A stretch of 30,444 nucleotides of DNA, from the NCBI GenBank assembly GCA_002491565.1, contig DKWE01000054.1, forward strand, positions 1 through 30,444, written 5' to 3'. Every line of letters begins with the position of its first letter. Within the stretch, counting starts at the first letter, position 1. This document shows positions 17,491-25,882 of the stretch, one piece after another. The notes under the pieces were generated by a model. The model saw only the letters and a list, made by a program, of their open reading frames with translations. It searched no databases and had not been told where the DNA came from. The DNA comes from Lachnospiraceae bacterium UBA7160 (GTDB taxonomy: Bacteria; Bacillota; Clostridia; Lachnospirales; Lachnospiraceae). The translations under genes and the position numbers were made by a program.

Positions 17491-17498
17491 GGGGGAGG
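17491..17498 (+). promoter_or_regulatory. Ribosome-binding site deciding the rsmH start
   Basis: GGGGGAGG lies 5 bases before ATG 17504. An in-frame TTG at 17489 precedes this box and would have no Shine-Dalgarno sequence, so ATG 17504 is chosen. Confidence 0.75.
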
Positions 17499-17503
17499 CT
17501 AAT

Positions 17504-18457
17504 ATGGAATTTAAGCACAAATCTGTACTATTAGAGGAAAGCATAGACGCGCTGCAGATCAGGCCAGATGGTATTTACGTAGACGGAACGCTCGGCGGTG
17601 GCGGGCATTCCCTGGAAATCTGCAGGAGGCTGTCAGCAGATGGCAGGCTGATTGGGATCGACCAGGACGCTGCGGCGATAGAAGCAGCTGTACGGCGCTT
17701 AGCGGAATACCAGGACAGAGTAACGATCATCCGCTGCAATTACAGCGAGATGCGCGTTCAGCTTGAAAAGCTTGGTATTACATCCGTAGATGGAGTCATT
17801 TTGGATCTGGGGGTCTCCTCCTATCAGCTTGACGAGGCAAACCGCGGGTTTACTTACAGAGAAGACGTGCCGCTGGACATGCGCATGGACCAGAGGCAGA
17901 CGTTTTCGGCAAAGGATGTCGTGAACGGGTATAGTGAGACGGAGCTGTACCGCATTCTCCGCGATTACGGGGAAGAAAAGTTCGCGAAAAGCATTGCCAG
18001 ACACCTTGTAAGTGCCAGAGAAAGTAAAACACTTGAAACGACTGGGGAGTTAATTCATGTTATAAAAGCGGCAATACCTGCAAAAGCAAGAGCGACAGGA
18101 GGACACCCGGCCAAAAGGACCTTTCAGGCGATCCGGATCGAAGTCAACAGGGAGCTGGAGGTGCTGGAGCAGTCTCTTGGCGACATGGCAGACCTGCTGA
18201 ATGATCATGGACGCATCTGTGTGATTACCTTCCATTCCCTGGAAGACCGTATCGTAAAGAACAAATTTCGGGAGCTGGAGCATCCCTGCACCTGCCCAAA
18301 AGAATTTCCGGTATGTGTATGCGGGAAAAAGCCAAAGGGCAGAGTTATAACAAGAAAGCCGGTCGTGCCATCGGCGGAAGAATTGGAAGAAAACAGCAGA
18401 GCGAAAAGCGCGAAGCTTCGTGTATTTGAGCGTGAACGACAAGGGAGACGGGAGTGA
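17504..18457 (+). CDS. rsmH: 16S rRNA (cytosine-1402-N4)-methyltransferase RsmH
   Basis: SAM-dependent methyltransferase (formerly MraW) acting on C1402 in the ribosomal P site. The product is 317 residues. HKSVLLEE at the N-terminus, the SAM loop VDGTLGGGGHS, LDLGVSSYQLD, the DMRMD segment, and GHPAKRTFQAIRIEVN followed by ITFHSLEDRIVK are all family motifs. Five Cys residues in the CTCPKEFPVCVCG stretch near the C-terminus are also typical of Firmicute forms. It begins 17 bases after mraZ and its stop overlaps the region leading into ftsL, so expression with mraZ is expected. Confidence 0.97.
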   Translation: MEFKHKSVLLEESIDALQIRPDGIYVDGTLGGGGHSLEICRRLSADGRLIGIDQDAAAIEAAVRRLAEYQDRVTIIRCNYSEMRVQLEKLGITSVDGVILDLGVSSYQLDEANRGFTYREDVPLDMRMDQRQTFSAKDVVNGYSETELYRILRDYGEEKFAKSIARHLVSARESKTLETTGELIHVIKAAIPAKARATGGHPAKRTFQAIRIEVNRELEVLEQSLGDMADLLNDHGRICVITFHSLEDRIVKNKFRELEHPCTCPKEFPVCVCGKKPKGRVITRKPVVPSAEELEENSRAKSAKLRVFERERQGRRE

Positions 18458-18462
18458 TCAAT

Positions 18463-18969
18463 ATGGCCAGAAGGCAGGAAGATAGCAGCAGAGTCTCAGG
18501 CAGAAACAGCAATAACCGGACTTACCGGTCCGATACCTATGTGGAGGGGAACGCAGTTCGTTATCTGGAGGACGTATCCGGAGATTCCGGGAGGCAGAAG
18601 ATGCAGCTGACCAACCGCCCAAAGAGCACAAGAAGGGCGAGAGGGCTTCAGCTCACCTCACGCTATGTTGCGTTCCTCTTTGTAGCAGTGGCAGTATTTG
18701 CGTGTCTGTGTGCACAGTACGTTTCGCTGCTTGCGGACGGGAAGACTCTGCAGAAGCGAGTGACCTCACTGTCGGCGCAGGTTGAGGCAGCAAAGCTTGA
18801 AAATGATGCAGAATATTATCGGATTATGACCGGTCTGGATATGAGTCAGCTGCGGGAGGATGCCATCGAGCGGCTTGGAATGGGTTATCCGAAGAAGTCG
18901 CAGATTGTGGAATACCACATGGATGACAGCGATTATGTCCGGCAGTATGTGGAATTACCGGAAGAGTAG
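18463..18969 (+). CDS. ftsL: Cell division protein FtsL
   Basis: Bitopic membrane protein that joins DivIB and DivIC at the division site and helps activate the FtsW/PBP synthase. The product is 168 residues from ATG 18463. A hydrophilic cytoplasmic part of about 65 residues precedes one membrane helix (about 67-90). A coiled coil of about 30 residues follows and then the typical IERLGMGYP box. FtsL proteins share little sequence, so the call rests on topology, this box and position between rsmH and the PBP gene. GTG 18454, overlapping the rsmH stop, is an equally possible start adding three residues. The N-terminal part is longer than in Bacillus FtsL. Confidence 0.88.
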   Translation: MARRQEDSSRVSGRNSNNRTYRSDTYVEGNAVRYLEDVSGDSGRQKMQLTNRPKSTRRARGLQLTSRYVAFLFVAVAVFACLCAQYVSLLADGKTLQKRVTSLSAQVEAAKLENDAEYYRIMTGLDMSQLREDAIERLGMGYPKKSQIVEYHMDDSDYVRQYVELPEE

Positions 18970-18977
18970 GTGAGAAA

Positions 18978-21254
18978 GTGGCGGAGAAGGCGCGTAAAAA
19001 ACTGAAGAAATTCACAAATCTAATGCAAATAAAGCTGATGGCGATATTTGCATTAATTTTAATTTTTCTGGCGATCTTGCTTGGAATCGTTGTCTATATT
19101 AATTTCACAAGCGGGAGCGCGTATGCAAGGAAGGTGTTGTCACAGGAAAATTACGACAGCCAGACACTAAAAAGCAGGCGGGGAACGATCCAGGATAAAA
19201 ATGGCAGACTGCTCGCCTACAGTGAAAAGCATTATAATGTAGTATTGGACTGCCTTGCGGTCAATGAGAAGAAAGAGTATTTCGAGCCGACGGTGAACGC
19301 GCTGGTTGCGCTGTATGATCTGGAGCGCGGGGATATCGTGGACAGGCTCACGAGCGAGAAGACAAAGGAGAGCCAGTACCAGGTGCTCAAGAATAAGATC
19401 ACGGAGGAGGAGAAGGATGCCTATTCGGAGTATAAGAGTGTCAAGAACCATGACACGTCTCATATGACGGAGGAAGAGGTATCGGCGCTCAAAAGGGAGC
19501 TGTCCAATGTGGTTGGCATCTATTTTGAGGAGGTATATGTGCGGAGGTATCCGCTGCATACCGTCGCCAGCTCTGTGATCGGGTTTGCCGACGAGGAGGT
19601 AGGAGGAAAGGATACGTATGGGCTGGAGAAATATTATGACAGCCTGTTAAGCGGTACCGACGGACGGGTGTTCGGTTATCTGAATGAATATGAAGAGTAT
19701 GAAAAGCAGACGATTGCCCCGAAAAATGGCTATACACTGCAGCTGGAGATGGATCTGAATATTCAGGAGATTGTCGAAAAATATATCCTGGAATTTGATG
19801 AGACGTATGGAACAGATGAGGATAACGGCACGGCGATGCACGGTGCGAAAAACATCGGAGTGATTGTGTCGAATCCGAACGATGGCGGAATTTTCGCCAT
19901 GGCGACGAATCATGCCTATGACCTGGAGGATCATATGAATCTGTCCGCCTGGTACACGGAGTCACAGATGAACGCCATGACAGATGAGGAAAAGGCCGAA
20001 GCCCGCCATGAGCAGTGGGGAAATTTCTGTGTACAGGCAAGCTTTGAGCCAGGTTCTACTTTCAAGCCGATTACGATCGCAGCGGCGCTGGAGAGCGGGG
20101 CGGTCAGCGAAGCGGACAGCTTCTACTGTGACGGCGGAGAGCAGGTGACGGATACGTACATCCGCTGTGACGCGTATCCGGGTGCACATGGCGCGGAGAC
20201 ACTGGGCGATGTGCTGAAGAATTCCTGTAACGATGGCCTGATGGCGATCGGAAGGCAGATGGGTGTTCCGAGCTTTATCAATGCGCAGCGGCTGTTCAAT
20301 TTCGGGCAGAAGACAGGGATTGATATCCCTTATGAATCCGTAGGCAGTGTCTATACGCGGGATACGATGAATGAGGTGGAGCTGGCGACTTGTACCTTTG
20401 GCCAGGGCTTTACGTGTACGATGGTGCAGGAAATCGCGGCATTTTCTGCGGTGGTGAACGGAGGGTATTATTACCAGCCGCATGTTGTGGATAAGGTACT
20501 CGATGAGAATGGCAAGGTGGTCAAAAGTGATACAGGCATCCTGTTAAAGCAGCCGATTTCCACACGTGTGTCCGAGGTGGTGCGCGGCTATCTGGAGACG
20601 GCAGTACAGGAAGGTACCGGCTCGAAGGCGCAGGTGCCGGGCTACCGGGTTGGCGGAAAAACGGGTACGGCGGAGAAGATCGATGAGGTGACACATGAGC
20701 GCGCGGATGGAAAGTATCTCGTATCCTTTATCGGCGCGGTGCCGATCAATGATCCGCAGGTCGTGATCTATGTGGTCATTGATGAGCCGAATGTCGAGGA
20801 CCAGGCGCACAGCACGTATGCGCAGGAGATCTTCCGAAAGATTGCGACTGAGGTGCTTCCTTATATGGGAATTTATCCGACCGAGGAAGTGACGGATGCA
20901 CAGTTGGCGGCGCTTGGGCTGACGCACGACGATGTTCCGGAGGATGTGGTCGAGTACTTCCAGGCATTCGGATCAGATGGAACACTGTATAATAGGGCTC
21001 ATATTTCCGATGGGGTCGTGGTGGATGACAACGGTCAGTATATTGACGGGACCTGGATCGATTCCGATGGGACCGTCTACGACGCGAAGGCGAATCCGGT
21101 CTACAAGCTTCCGGAGGAAGAAGAGCCTGACGATCCGGACCCGAAGGTGGAAAATCCCAATATTGCAGCGCCGCCGCAGGGTAGCACACAGGGAGAAGGA
21201 GCCGTCTGGGATGGAACAGCGCTCGAAGATCCAGGGGATGCAGACGGTGAGTGA
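18978..21254 (+). CDS. Class B penicillin-binding protein, FtsI/PBP2B-type
   Basis: Septal D,D-transpeptidase that crosslinks new wall with its FtsW partner. The product is 758 residues, longer than usual. A membrane helix at about 17-41 is followed by the PBP dimerisation domain and the transpeptidase domain. Active-site boxes are STFK at 360-363, SCN at 416-418 and KTG at 561-563. GTG 18978 is the start, with AGGTGAG at 18968-18974. The tail after about 640 is unusual. It holds a DG/NG-rich module (671-703) resembling the DivIB C-terminus, then an acidic, Pro-rich end. It follows ftsL by 8 bases, which is why I favour the septal FtsI role. The downstream gene is a second class B PBP, so which of the two is vegetative FtsI is inferred. 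Confidence 0.93.
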   Translation: MAEKARKKLKKFTNLMQIKLMAIFALILIFLAILLGIVVYINFTSGSAYARKVLSQENYDSQTLKSRRGTIQDKNGRLLAYSEKHYNVVLDCLAVNEKKEYFEPTVNALVALYDLERGDIVDRLTSEKTKESQYQVLKNKITEEEKDAYSEYKSVKNHDTSHMTEEEVSALKRELSNVVGIYFEEVYVRRYPLHTVASSVIGFADEEVGGKDTYGLEKYYDSLLSGTDGRVFGYLNEYEEYEKQTIAPKNGYTLQLEMDLNIQEIVEKYILEFDETYGTDEDNGTAMHGAKNIGVIVSNPNDGGIFAMATNHAYDLEDHMNLSAWYTESQMNAMTDEEKAEARHEQWGNFCVQASFEPGSTFKPITIAAALESGAVSEADSFYCDGGEQVTDTYIRCDAYPGAHGAETLGDVLKNSCNDGLMAIGRQMGVPSFINAQRLFNFGQKTGIDIPYESVGSVYTRDTMNEVELATCTFGQGFTCTMVQEIAAFSAVVNGGYYYQPHVVDKVLDENGKVVKSDTGILLKQPISTRVSEVVRGYLETAVQEGTGSKAQVPGYRVGGKTGTAEKIDEVTHERADGKYLVSFIGAVPINDPQVVIYVVIDEPNVEDQAHSTYAQEIFRKIATEVLPYMGIYPTEEVTDAQLAALGLTHDDVPEDVVEYFQAFGSDGTLYNRAHISDGVVVDDNGQYIDGTWIDSDGTVYDAKANPVYKLPEEEEPDDPDPKVENPNIAAPPQGSTQGEGAVWDGTALEDPGDADGE
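20988..21086 (+). other. Shared C-terminal DG/NG module, copy in the FtsI-type PBP
   Basis: Residues 671-703 of the PBP align with DivIB residues 333-364 with one gap and 15 identical positions. These include YN, H, G-x-VVD-x-NG, a central G, and DG-x-V-x-DA. The DG-x-V-x-D pattern occurs twice, suggesting two small beta-hairpin units. I do not recognise a named domain. Confidence 0.6.
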
Positions 21255-21344
21255 GACACAGCTGGCACATGCACAAAATCCGGACATACTTCTCTGAGCA
21301 GCGGCCTGGTGCACTATAGAAAATCTGTTTTGGAGAAATTGACG

Positions 21345-21380
21345 GGGCAGGCAGGGAGCAGAAGGCTACCTGGCCTGCCC
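21345..21380 (+). other. Hairpin between the two PBP genes
   Basis: GGGCAGGCAGG (21345-21355) pairs with CCTGGCCTGCCC (21369-21380) with a single bulged base. No T-run follows, so it is not a standard terminator. It lies 52 bases before the second PBP gene and could act in RNA processing or stability, or as partial attenuation. Confidence 0.55.
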
Positions 21381-21431
21381 TGCTGCAGTTCTGAATTGCG
21401 CGGATCCGTCATACATTAGTAAAAATTTCGT

Positions 21432-23225
21432 ATGGACAAGACGATGGAACGAGCAAAATCCTTTCACAGAAGAAAAATTGTGCTGACCTTTCTGGGCACG
21501 GCGGGAGCGATTTTGTTTCTTGGAGGAAGACTGGCGCACCTGATGATTGCGGATTCGGAATATTATGCGAAGCTTGCTCAGGATCTGCATGAGCGGGAGC
21601 GGGAGATCAAGGCGGCCAGAGGACGGATCCTGGACCGGAACGGCGTGGTTCTCGCGGATAACCGCACGGTCTGTACCGTATCTGTGATTCACAGCCAGAT
21701 CACCGATCCGGAGCGTGTGATCGAGGTGTTGAGCAAGGAGCTGGAAATGGATGAGGCGTCAGTGCGCAAGCGTGTGGAGAAGGTCAGCTCGATTGAACGG
21801 ATCCGGAAAAACGTGGATAAGGAGATTGGCGATAAAATAAGAAATTATGGGCTCGCGGGTGTGAAAGTAGATGAGGATTACCGGAGATACTATCCGTATG
21901 GCAGCATGGCTTCGAAGGTGCTTGGTTTTACAGGAGGTGACAACCAGGGGATCATCGGTCTTGAGGTCGAGTATGAGGAGGTATTGGAAGGAATTCCGGG
22001 CCGTATCCTGACGCTGACGGATGCGCGCGGCGTCGAGCTCGCGGATACGGGCGAGAGCCGGCTGGAGCCGGTTGCCGGCAGCGACCTGGTAATTACGATG
22101 GATTACAATATTCAGCAGTACGCCGAGCAGGCTGCATACCAGGTGCTGGAACAGAAGCAGGCGGACAGTGTATCGATTCTGGTGATGAATCCGCAGAACG
22201 GAGAGATTTATGCGATGACGAATGTGCCGGAATTTGATTTGAATGATCCATATGAGCTGCTGCCAAAGCTGGAATGGCAGGCCGGGGCGGAGGAAGAGAA
22301 TCCGGCAGATGCAGGGACCACGCAGCAGGATGCGCTCAACCAGATGTGGAGGAATGGCTGCCTGAACGACACATATGAGCCTGGCTCTACCTTTAAAATT
22401 ATCACGGCCGCGGCGGGGCTGGATGCGGGAGTCGTTACACTGCAGGACTCCTTTTCCTGCCCGGGGTATAAGATTGTCGAGGACCGGCGCATCCGCTGCC
22501 ACAAAACAGCAGGGCACGGAGGAGAAACCTTTCTGCAGGCGACACAGAATTCCTGCAACCCGGTCTTTATCGAGGTAGGGCTGCGGCTCGGCGTAGACCG
22601 TTACTTTTCTTATTTTGAGCAGTTTGGACTGAAGCAGAAAACCGGTATCGATCTTCCCGGTGAGGCGGCGACCATCATGCACAAAAAGGAAAATGTCGGG
22701 CAGGTCGAGCTGGCGACGATTTCGTTTGGCCAGTCCTTTCAGATCACCCCGGTTCAGCTCGCCACGACGGTCAGCTCTATCATCAATGGAGGAATCCGTG
22801 TGACACCGCACTTTGGGATGCAGGTGCGGGAGCGGGATGGGACGCTGGTTCAGGTGTTCCAGTATGAGAAGGACAACCGGATTTTGTCGGAGGAGACCTC
22901 GGCGACGATGCGGTATCTGCTGGAACAGGTCGTGGACGGCGGTTCCGGGAAAAATGCTTACATGGAAGGGTATCGCATCGGCGGCAAGACCGCGACCTCT
23001 GAGACGCTGCCGCGCAGCGCGAACAAATATATTTCCTCCTTTATCGGTTTTTCTCCGGCAGACGATCCGCAGGTGCTAGTCCTCTGCGTGATCAACAATC
23101 CGCAGGGCGTATATTATGGAGGAACCATCGCAGCTCCGGTTGTCCGGAATATATTTGGCAATATTTTGCCGTATCTGGGCGTAGAGCGTGCCATAACAGA
23201 GACTGAAACTGAGGCAAATTTTTAA
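21432..23225 (+). CDS. Class B penicillin-binding protein, SpoVD/FtsI-type
   Basis: Second class B D,D-transpeptidase of the cluster, 597 residues. A membrane helix near 15-35 is followed by a dimerisation domain with the AARGRILDRNG start box and then the transpeptidase domain. Active-site boxes are STFK at 319-322 and SCN at 374-376. The third box reads KTA at 519-521 instead of KTG. No PASTA domain is present. In spore formers a second PBP at this place is often SpoVD, used for spore cortex, so that role is likely but not proven. ATG 21432 and ATG 21444 are both possible starts; neither has a clear Shine-Dalgarno sequence, unlike most genes around it. The gap from the first PBP gene is 177 bases and holds a hairpin. 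Confidence 0.92.
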   Translation: MDKTMERAKSFHRRKIVLTFLGTAGAILFLGGRLAHLMIADSEYYAKLAQDLHEREREIKAARGRILDRNGVVLADNRTVCTVSVIHSQITDPERVIEVLSKELEMDEASVRKRVEKVSSIERIRKNVDKEIGDKIRNYGLAGVKVDEDYRRYYPYGSMASKVLGFTGGDNQGIIGLEVEYEEVLEGIPGRILTLTDARGVELADTGESRLEPVAGSDLVITMDYNIQQYAEQAAYQVLEQKQADSVSILVMNPQNGEIYAMTNVPEFDLNDPYELLPKLEWQAGAEEENPADAGTTQQDALNQMWRNGCLNDTYEPGSTFKIITAAAGLDAGVVTLQDSFSCPGYKIVEDRRIRCHKTAGHGGETFLQATQNSCNPVFIEVGLRLGVDRYFSYFEQFGLKQKTGIDLPGEAATIMHKKENVGQVELATISFGQSFQITPVQLATTVSSIINGGIRVTPHFGMQVRERDGTLVQVFQYEKDNRILSEETSATMRYLLEQVVDGGSGKNAYMEGYRIGGKTATSETLPRSANKYISSFIGFSPADDPQVLVLCVINNPQGVYYGGTIAAPVVRNIFGNILPYLGVERAITETETEANF

Positions 23226-23332
23226 AATTAGAAGTAGATTTCTGTAGTAAAACGTTATAAAATGGGAGAGGATGTTGTTTGCGTGAACCGCAAGGAATGT
23301 CCATACGATATGCAAGAGAAAAAGAGGTGTGA

Positions 23333-24307
23333 ATGATGATTAGTAAGGATGTATTGATTCCGTTGTTTCTGTCCTTTGCGGTGAGCGTGGCGCTAAGCCC
23401 GGTTGTGATCCCGTTTCTGACCAGGCTGAAGGTCGGGCAGACAGAGCGGAAGGAGGGGGTGCAGTCGCATCTGAAGAAGGCCGGTACGCCGACGATGGGC
23501 GGCCTGATTATTCTGCTCAGTATCGTGGTGACGTCGCTGTTTTATCTGTGGCGGTTCCCGCGCATGGTTCCGGTGCTGTTTTTGATTCTTGGTTTCGGTA
23601 TCATCGGCTTTCTGGATGATTACCTGAAAGTAGTACTGCACCGGTCGGACGGCCTGTACCCAAAGCAGAAAATGTTCGGACAGATTCTCGTTACGGCAGT
23701 TTTCATTTTTTATCTCTGGAGGATGGATTCCTCCTGCCTTGAGATCCTGATCCCATTTTCGGGCGGAGTTGTGCTGAAGGGAGATGCTGTGAAAGCGGTG
23801 TCTGCGGTGATTGCGTTCCCGGCGATCATTGGCACTGTAAACGGGGTGAACTTCACGGATGGTCTGGACGGTCTTGCGACAGGGGTTACGACGATGGTTG
23901 CAGTGTTCTTTACCGTTGCGTCGCTGACACTGAAGGGCGGAATCGAGCCTTTGACAGCGGCCGTCACCGGAGCGCTGATCGGCTTTTTGCTGTTCAATGT
24001 CTATCCAGCGAAGGTCTTCATGGGCGACACCGGTTCGCTGGCACTTGGCGGCTTTGTAGCGGGAGCTGCCTATGCGATGAGAATGCCGGTCTTTATCCTG
24101 ATCGTCGGTCTGATTTACTGGGTGGAGATTTTTTCCGTTATGATCCAGGTGACTTATTTTAAAAAGACCGGAGGAAAGCGGTTCTTTAAGATGGCGCCGA
24201 TCCACCACCACTTTGAGCTGAGCGGCTGGTCGGAGACCCGTGTTGTGACGGTATTTACTGTAGTCACAGCGCTTCTCTGCCTGATTGGAATCGTTGGGCT
24301 TGTGTAA
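23333..24307 (+). CDS. mraY: Phospho-N-acetylmuramoyl-pentapeptide-transferase MraY
   Basis: Integral-membrane enzyme that makes lipid I from UDP-MurNAc-pentapeptide and undecaprenyl phosphate. The product is 324 residues with about ten membrane helices. Signatures are GTPTMGG, the DDYLK segment holding the Asp pair, NGVNFTDGLDGLATG, NVYPAKVFMGDTGSLALGG, and the MAPIHHHFELSGW box near the C-terminus. AGAGG at 23323-23327 suits ATG 23333 or ATG 23336. A gap of 107 bases separates it from the PBP gene, with no feature I can support. The 179-base gap to murD holds two hairpins. Confidence 0.97.
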   Translation: MMISKDVLIPLFLSFAVSVALSPVVIPFLTRLKVGQTERKEGVQSHLKKAGTPTMGGLIILLSIVVTSLFYLWRFPRMVPVLFLILGFGIIGFLDDYLKVVLHRSDGLYPKQKMFGQILVTAVFIFYLWRMDSSCLEILIPFSGGVVLKGDAVKAVSAVIAFPAIIGTVNGVNFTDGLDGLATGVTTMVAVFFTVASLTLKGGIEPLTAAVTGALIGFLLFNVYPAKVFMGDTGSLALGGFVAGAAYAMRMPVFILIVGLIYWVEIFSVMIQVTYFKKTGGKRFFKMAPIHHHFELSGWSETRVVTVFTVVTALLCLIGIVGLV

Positions 24308-24398
24308 ATCGACGGGATAAAAAGAAACGGTTCGGCATCCACGATTCAGTGAAGCGGTTTCATACATTTATGCATGAGAATCCCCGAGGGCTGTAAAT

Positions 24399-24424
24399 AA
24401 AATCCCTTCATCGAAGGGGATTTT
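24399..24424 (+). terminator. Terminator-like hairpin between mraY and murD
   Basis: AAAATCCC (24399-24406) pairs with GGGATTTT (24417-24424). Part of the loop (TTC/GAA) can also pair, with one bulge. The A-rich 5' side and T-rich 3' side resemble an intrinsic terminator that could work in either direction, but the T-run is only four bases. Partial read-through to murD is the likely outcome. Confidence 0.5.
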
Positions 24425-24433
24425 CGTGGGCGT

Positions 24434-24449
24434 TTACCGGTATCGGTAA
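24434..24449 (+). repeat. Small perfect inverted repeat before murD
   Basis: TTACCG, GTAT loop, CGGTAA form a perfect 6-bp stem ten bases after the previous hairpin and about 38 before the murD start. It may be an RNA element or a protein-binding site; nothing in the sequence decides. Confidence 0.4.
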
Positions 24450-24486
24450 GGATGCTGAATAGATACCAGGAAAAGAGGATACGAAC

Positions 24487-25842
24487 ATGGAATTAGCAGG
24501 AACCTATGTGCTGGTTTTCGGAGCGGGAATCAGCGGAATTGGAGCGGCAAAGCTGCTCCTTGCGCGGGGAGCCAGAGTTCTCCTTTATGATGCAAATAAA
24601 GAGAAGGACAGGGAGGAACTGCTGGCGCAGTTCCCGGGCGAGGACCGTCTTGAGATCGTCCTCGGGGCGCTGCCGGACCCTTTGCCGCCGGAGCTTTCAC
24701 TTGCGATTTTAAGTCCCGGTGTTCCCTGCGACTGCGAGGAGGTACAGCGTTTGAAAGCGGGCGGGGTCCGCATCTGGGGCGAAATTGAGCTGGCGTACGA
24801 GTGCGGCAGGGGCGATGTCCTGGCAGTTACGGGTACGAACGGCAAGACGACCACCACGAGCCTCTTAGGAGCCATCATGCAGGCGTGGCGCGAGGAGGTT
24901 TACATAGTCGGGAATATTGGAAATCCCTATACTGAGGCGGTTCAGCGGATGACAGACCAGGCGGTGACGGTTGCGGAGATCAGCAGTTTCCAGCTGGAGA
25001 CGATCGAGCGCTTTGCGCCAAAGGTCAGTGCGATTTTAAATATCACGCCGGATCATCTGAATCGTCATCACACGATGGAGGAATATATCCGTGTGAAGGA
25101 GCTTGTTGCTTCGAATCAGCGGCCAGGAGATACGTGCGTCCTGAATTATGAGGATGAGGTGCTGAGAAAATTCGGGGATACGGCAGGGACAAAGGTCATT
25201 TATTTCAGCAGTCTGCATAGACTGAATCAAGGCTTTTATCTGGATGGCGATGTGATCTGCTGTGCAGACGGAGGAAAGGTCAGCGAGCTGTGCCGTACGG
25301 GAGAGCTGCAGATTCTCGGACGGCATAATTACGAAAATGTGATGGCAGCTGCCGCGATGGCGTATGCGTACGGCGTTCCGCTGGAGGTGATCCGGCAGGC
25401 GGTGCTTCGGTTCCAGGCTGTGGAACACCGGATTGAGTATGTAGCGGAGAAGCAGGGGGTTGTCTATTACAACGATTCCAAGGGGACGAACCCGGATGCG
25501 GCGATCAAGGGCATCCAGGCGATGACGCGCCCGACGCTTCTGATCGGCGGAGGATACGATAAGAATTCCGAATATGACGAGTGGATCCAGGCATTTGACG
25601 GAAAGGTGAAATACCTGGTGCTGATCGGGCAGACGCGGGAAAAAATAGCGGAAACTGCGCACAGGCTGGGCTTTTCTAATACCGTGTTTGCCGACGGTCT
25701 GGAGGAGGCGGTGTCGTTCTGCGCGGCACATGCGGATCCGGGTGATGCGGTACTGCTGTCTCCTGCCTGCGCGAGCTGGGGCATGTTCCCGAACTATGAG
25801 GTGCGCGGCAGAATGTTCAAGGAACTGGTGCGGTCGCTATAG
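24487..25842 (+). CDS. murD: UDP-N-acetylmuramoylalanine--D-glutamate ligase MurD
   Basis: Cytoplasmic Mur ligase that adds D-Glu to UDP-MurNAc-L-Ala. The product is 451 residues, normal for MurD. The N-terminal UDP-binding fold starts with GAGISGIGAAKLL. The ATP loop is VTGTNGKTTTT, followed by EISSFQLETI and NITPDHLNRH. The C-terminal domain has EHRIEYV, NDSKGTNPDA and the family end box SPACASWGMFPNYEVRG. AGAGGA about 8 bases before ATG 24487 supports the start. ftsW follows after 40 bases. Confidence 0.97.
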   Translation: MELAGTYVLVFGAGISGIGAAKLLLARGARVLLYDANKEKDREELLAQFPGEDRLEIVLGALPDPLPPELSLAILSPGVPCDCEEVQRLKAGGVRIWGEIELAYECGRGDVLAVTGTNGKTTTTSLLGAIMQAWREEVYIVGNIGNPYTEAVQRMTDQAVTVAEISSFQLETIERFAPKVSAILNITPDHLNRHHTMEEYIRVKELVASNQRPGDTCVLNYEDEVLRKFGDTAGTKVIYFSSLHRLNQGFYLDGDVICCADGGKVSELCRTGELQILGRHNYENVMAAAAMAYAYGVPLEVIRQAVLRFQAVEHRIEYVAEKQGVVYYNDSKGTNPDAAIKGIQAMTRPTLLIGGGYDKNSEYDEWIQAFDGKVKYLVLIGQTREKIAETAHRLGFSNTVFADGLEEAVSFCAAHADPGDAVLLSPACASWGMFPNYEVRGRMFKELVRSL

Positions 25843-25870
25843 AGTATTGTGGAAGCAAAGCAAAAAAGAC

Positions 25871-25875
25871 AGGGG
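25871..25875 (+). promoter_or_regulatory. Ribosome-binding site supporting a TTG start of ftsW
   Basis: AGGGG lies 7 bases before TTG 25883. The open frame continues upstream into murD, but no other in-frame start has a comparable box. This supports TTG as the ftsW start codon. Confidence 0.55.
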
Positions 25876-25882
25876 TGAGTGT

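Noticed and set aside
23259..23266. TATAAA-like -10 box ahead of mraY
   Set aside because: No acceptable -35 lies 16-18 bases upstream, and the gap is short within an operon.
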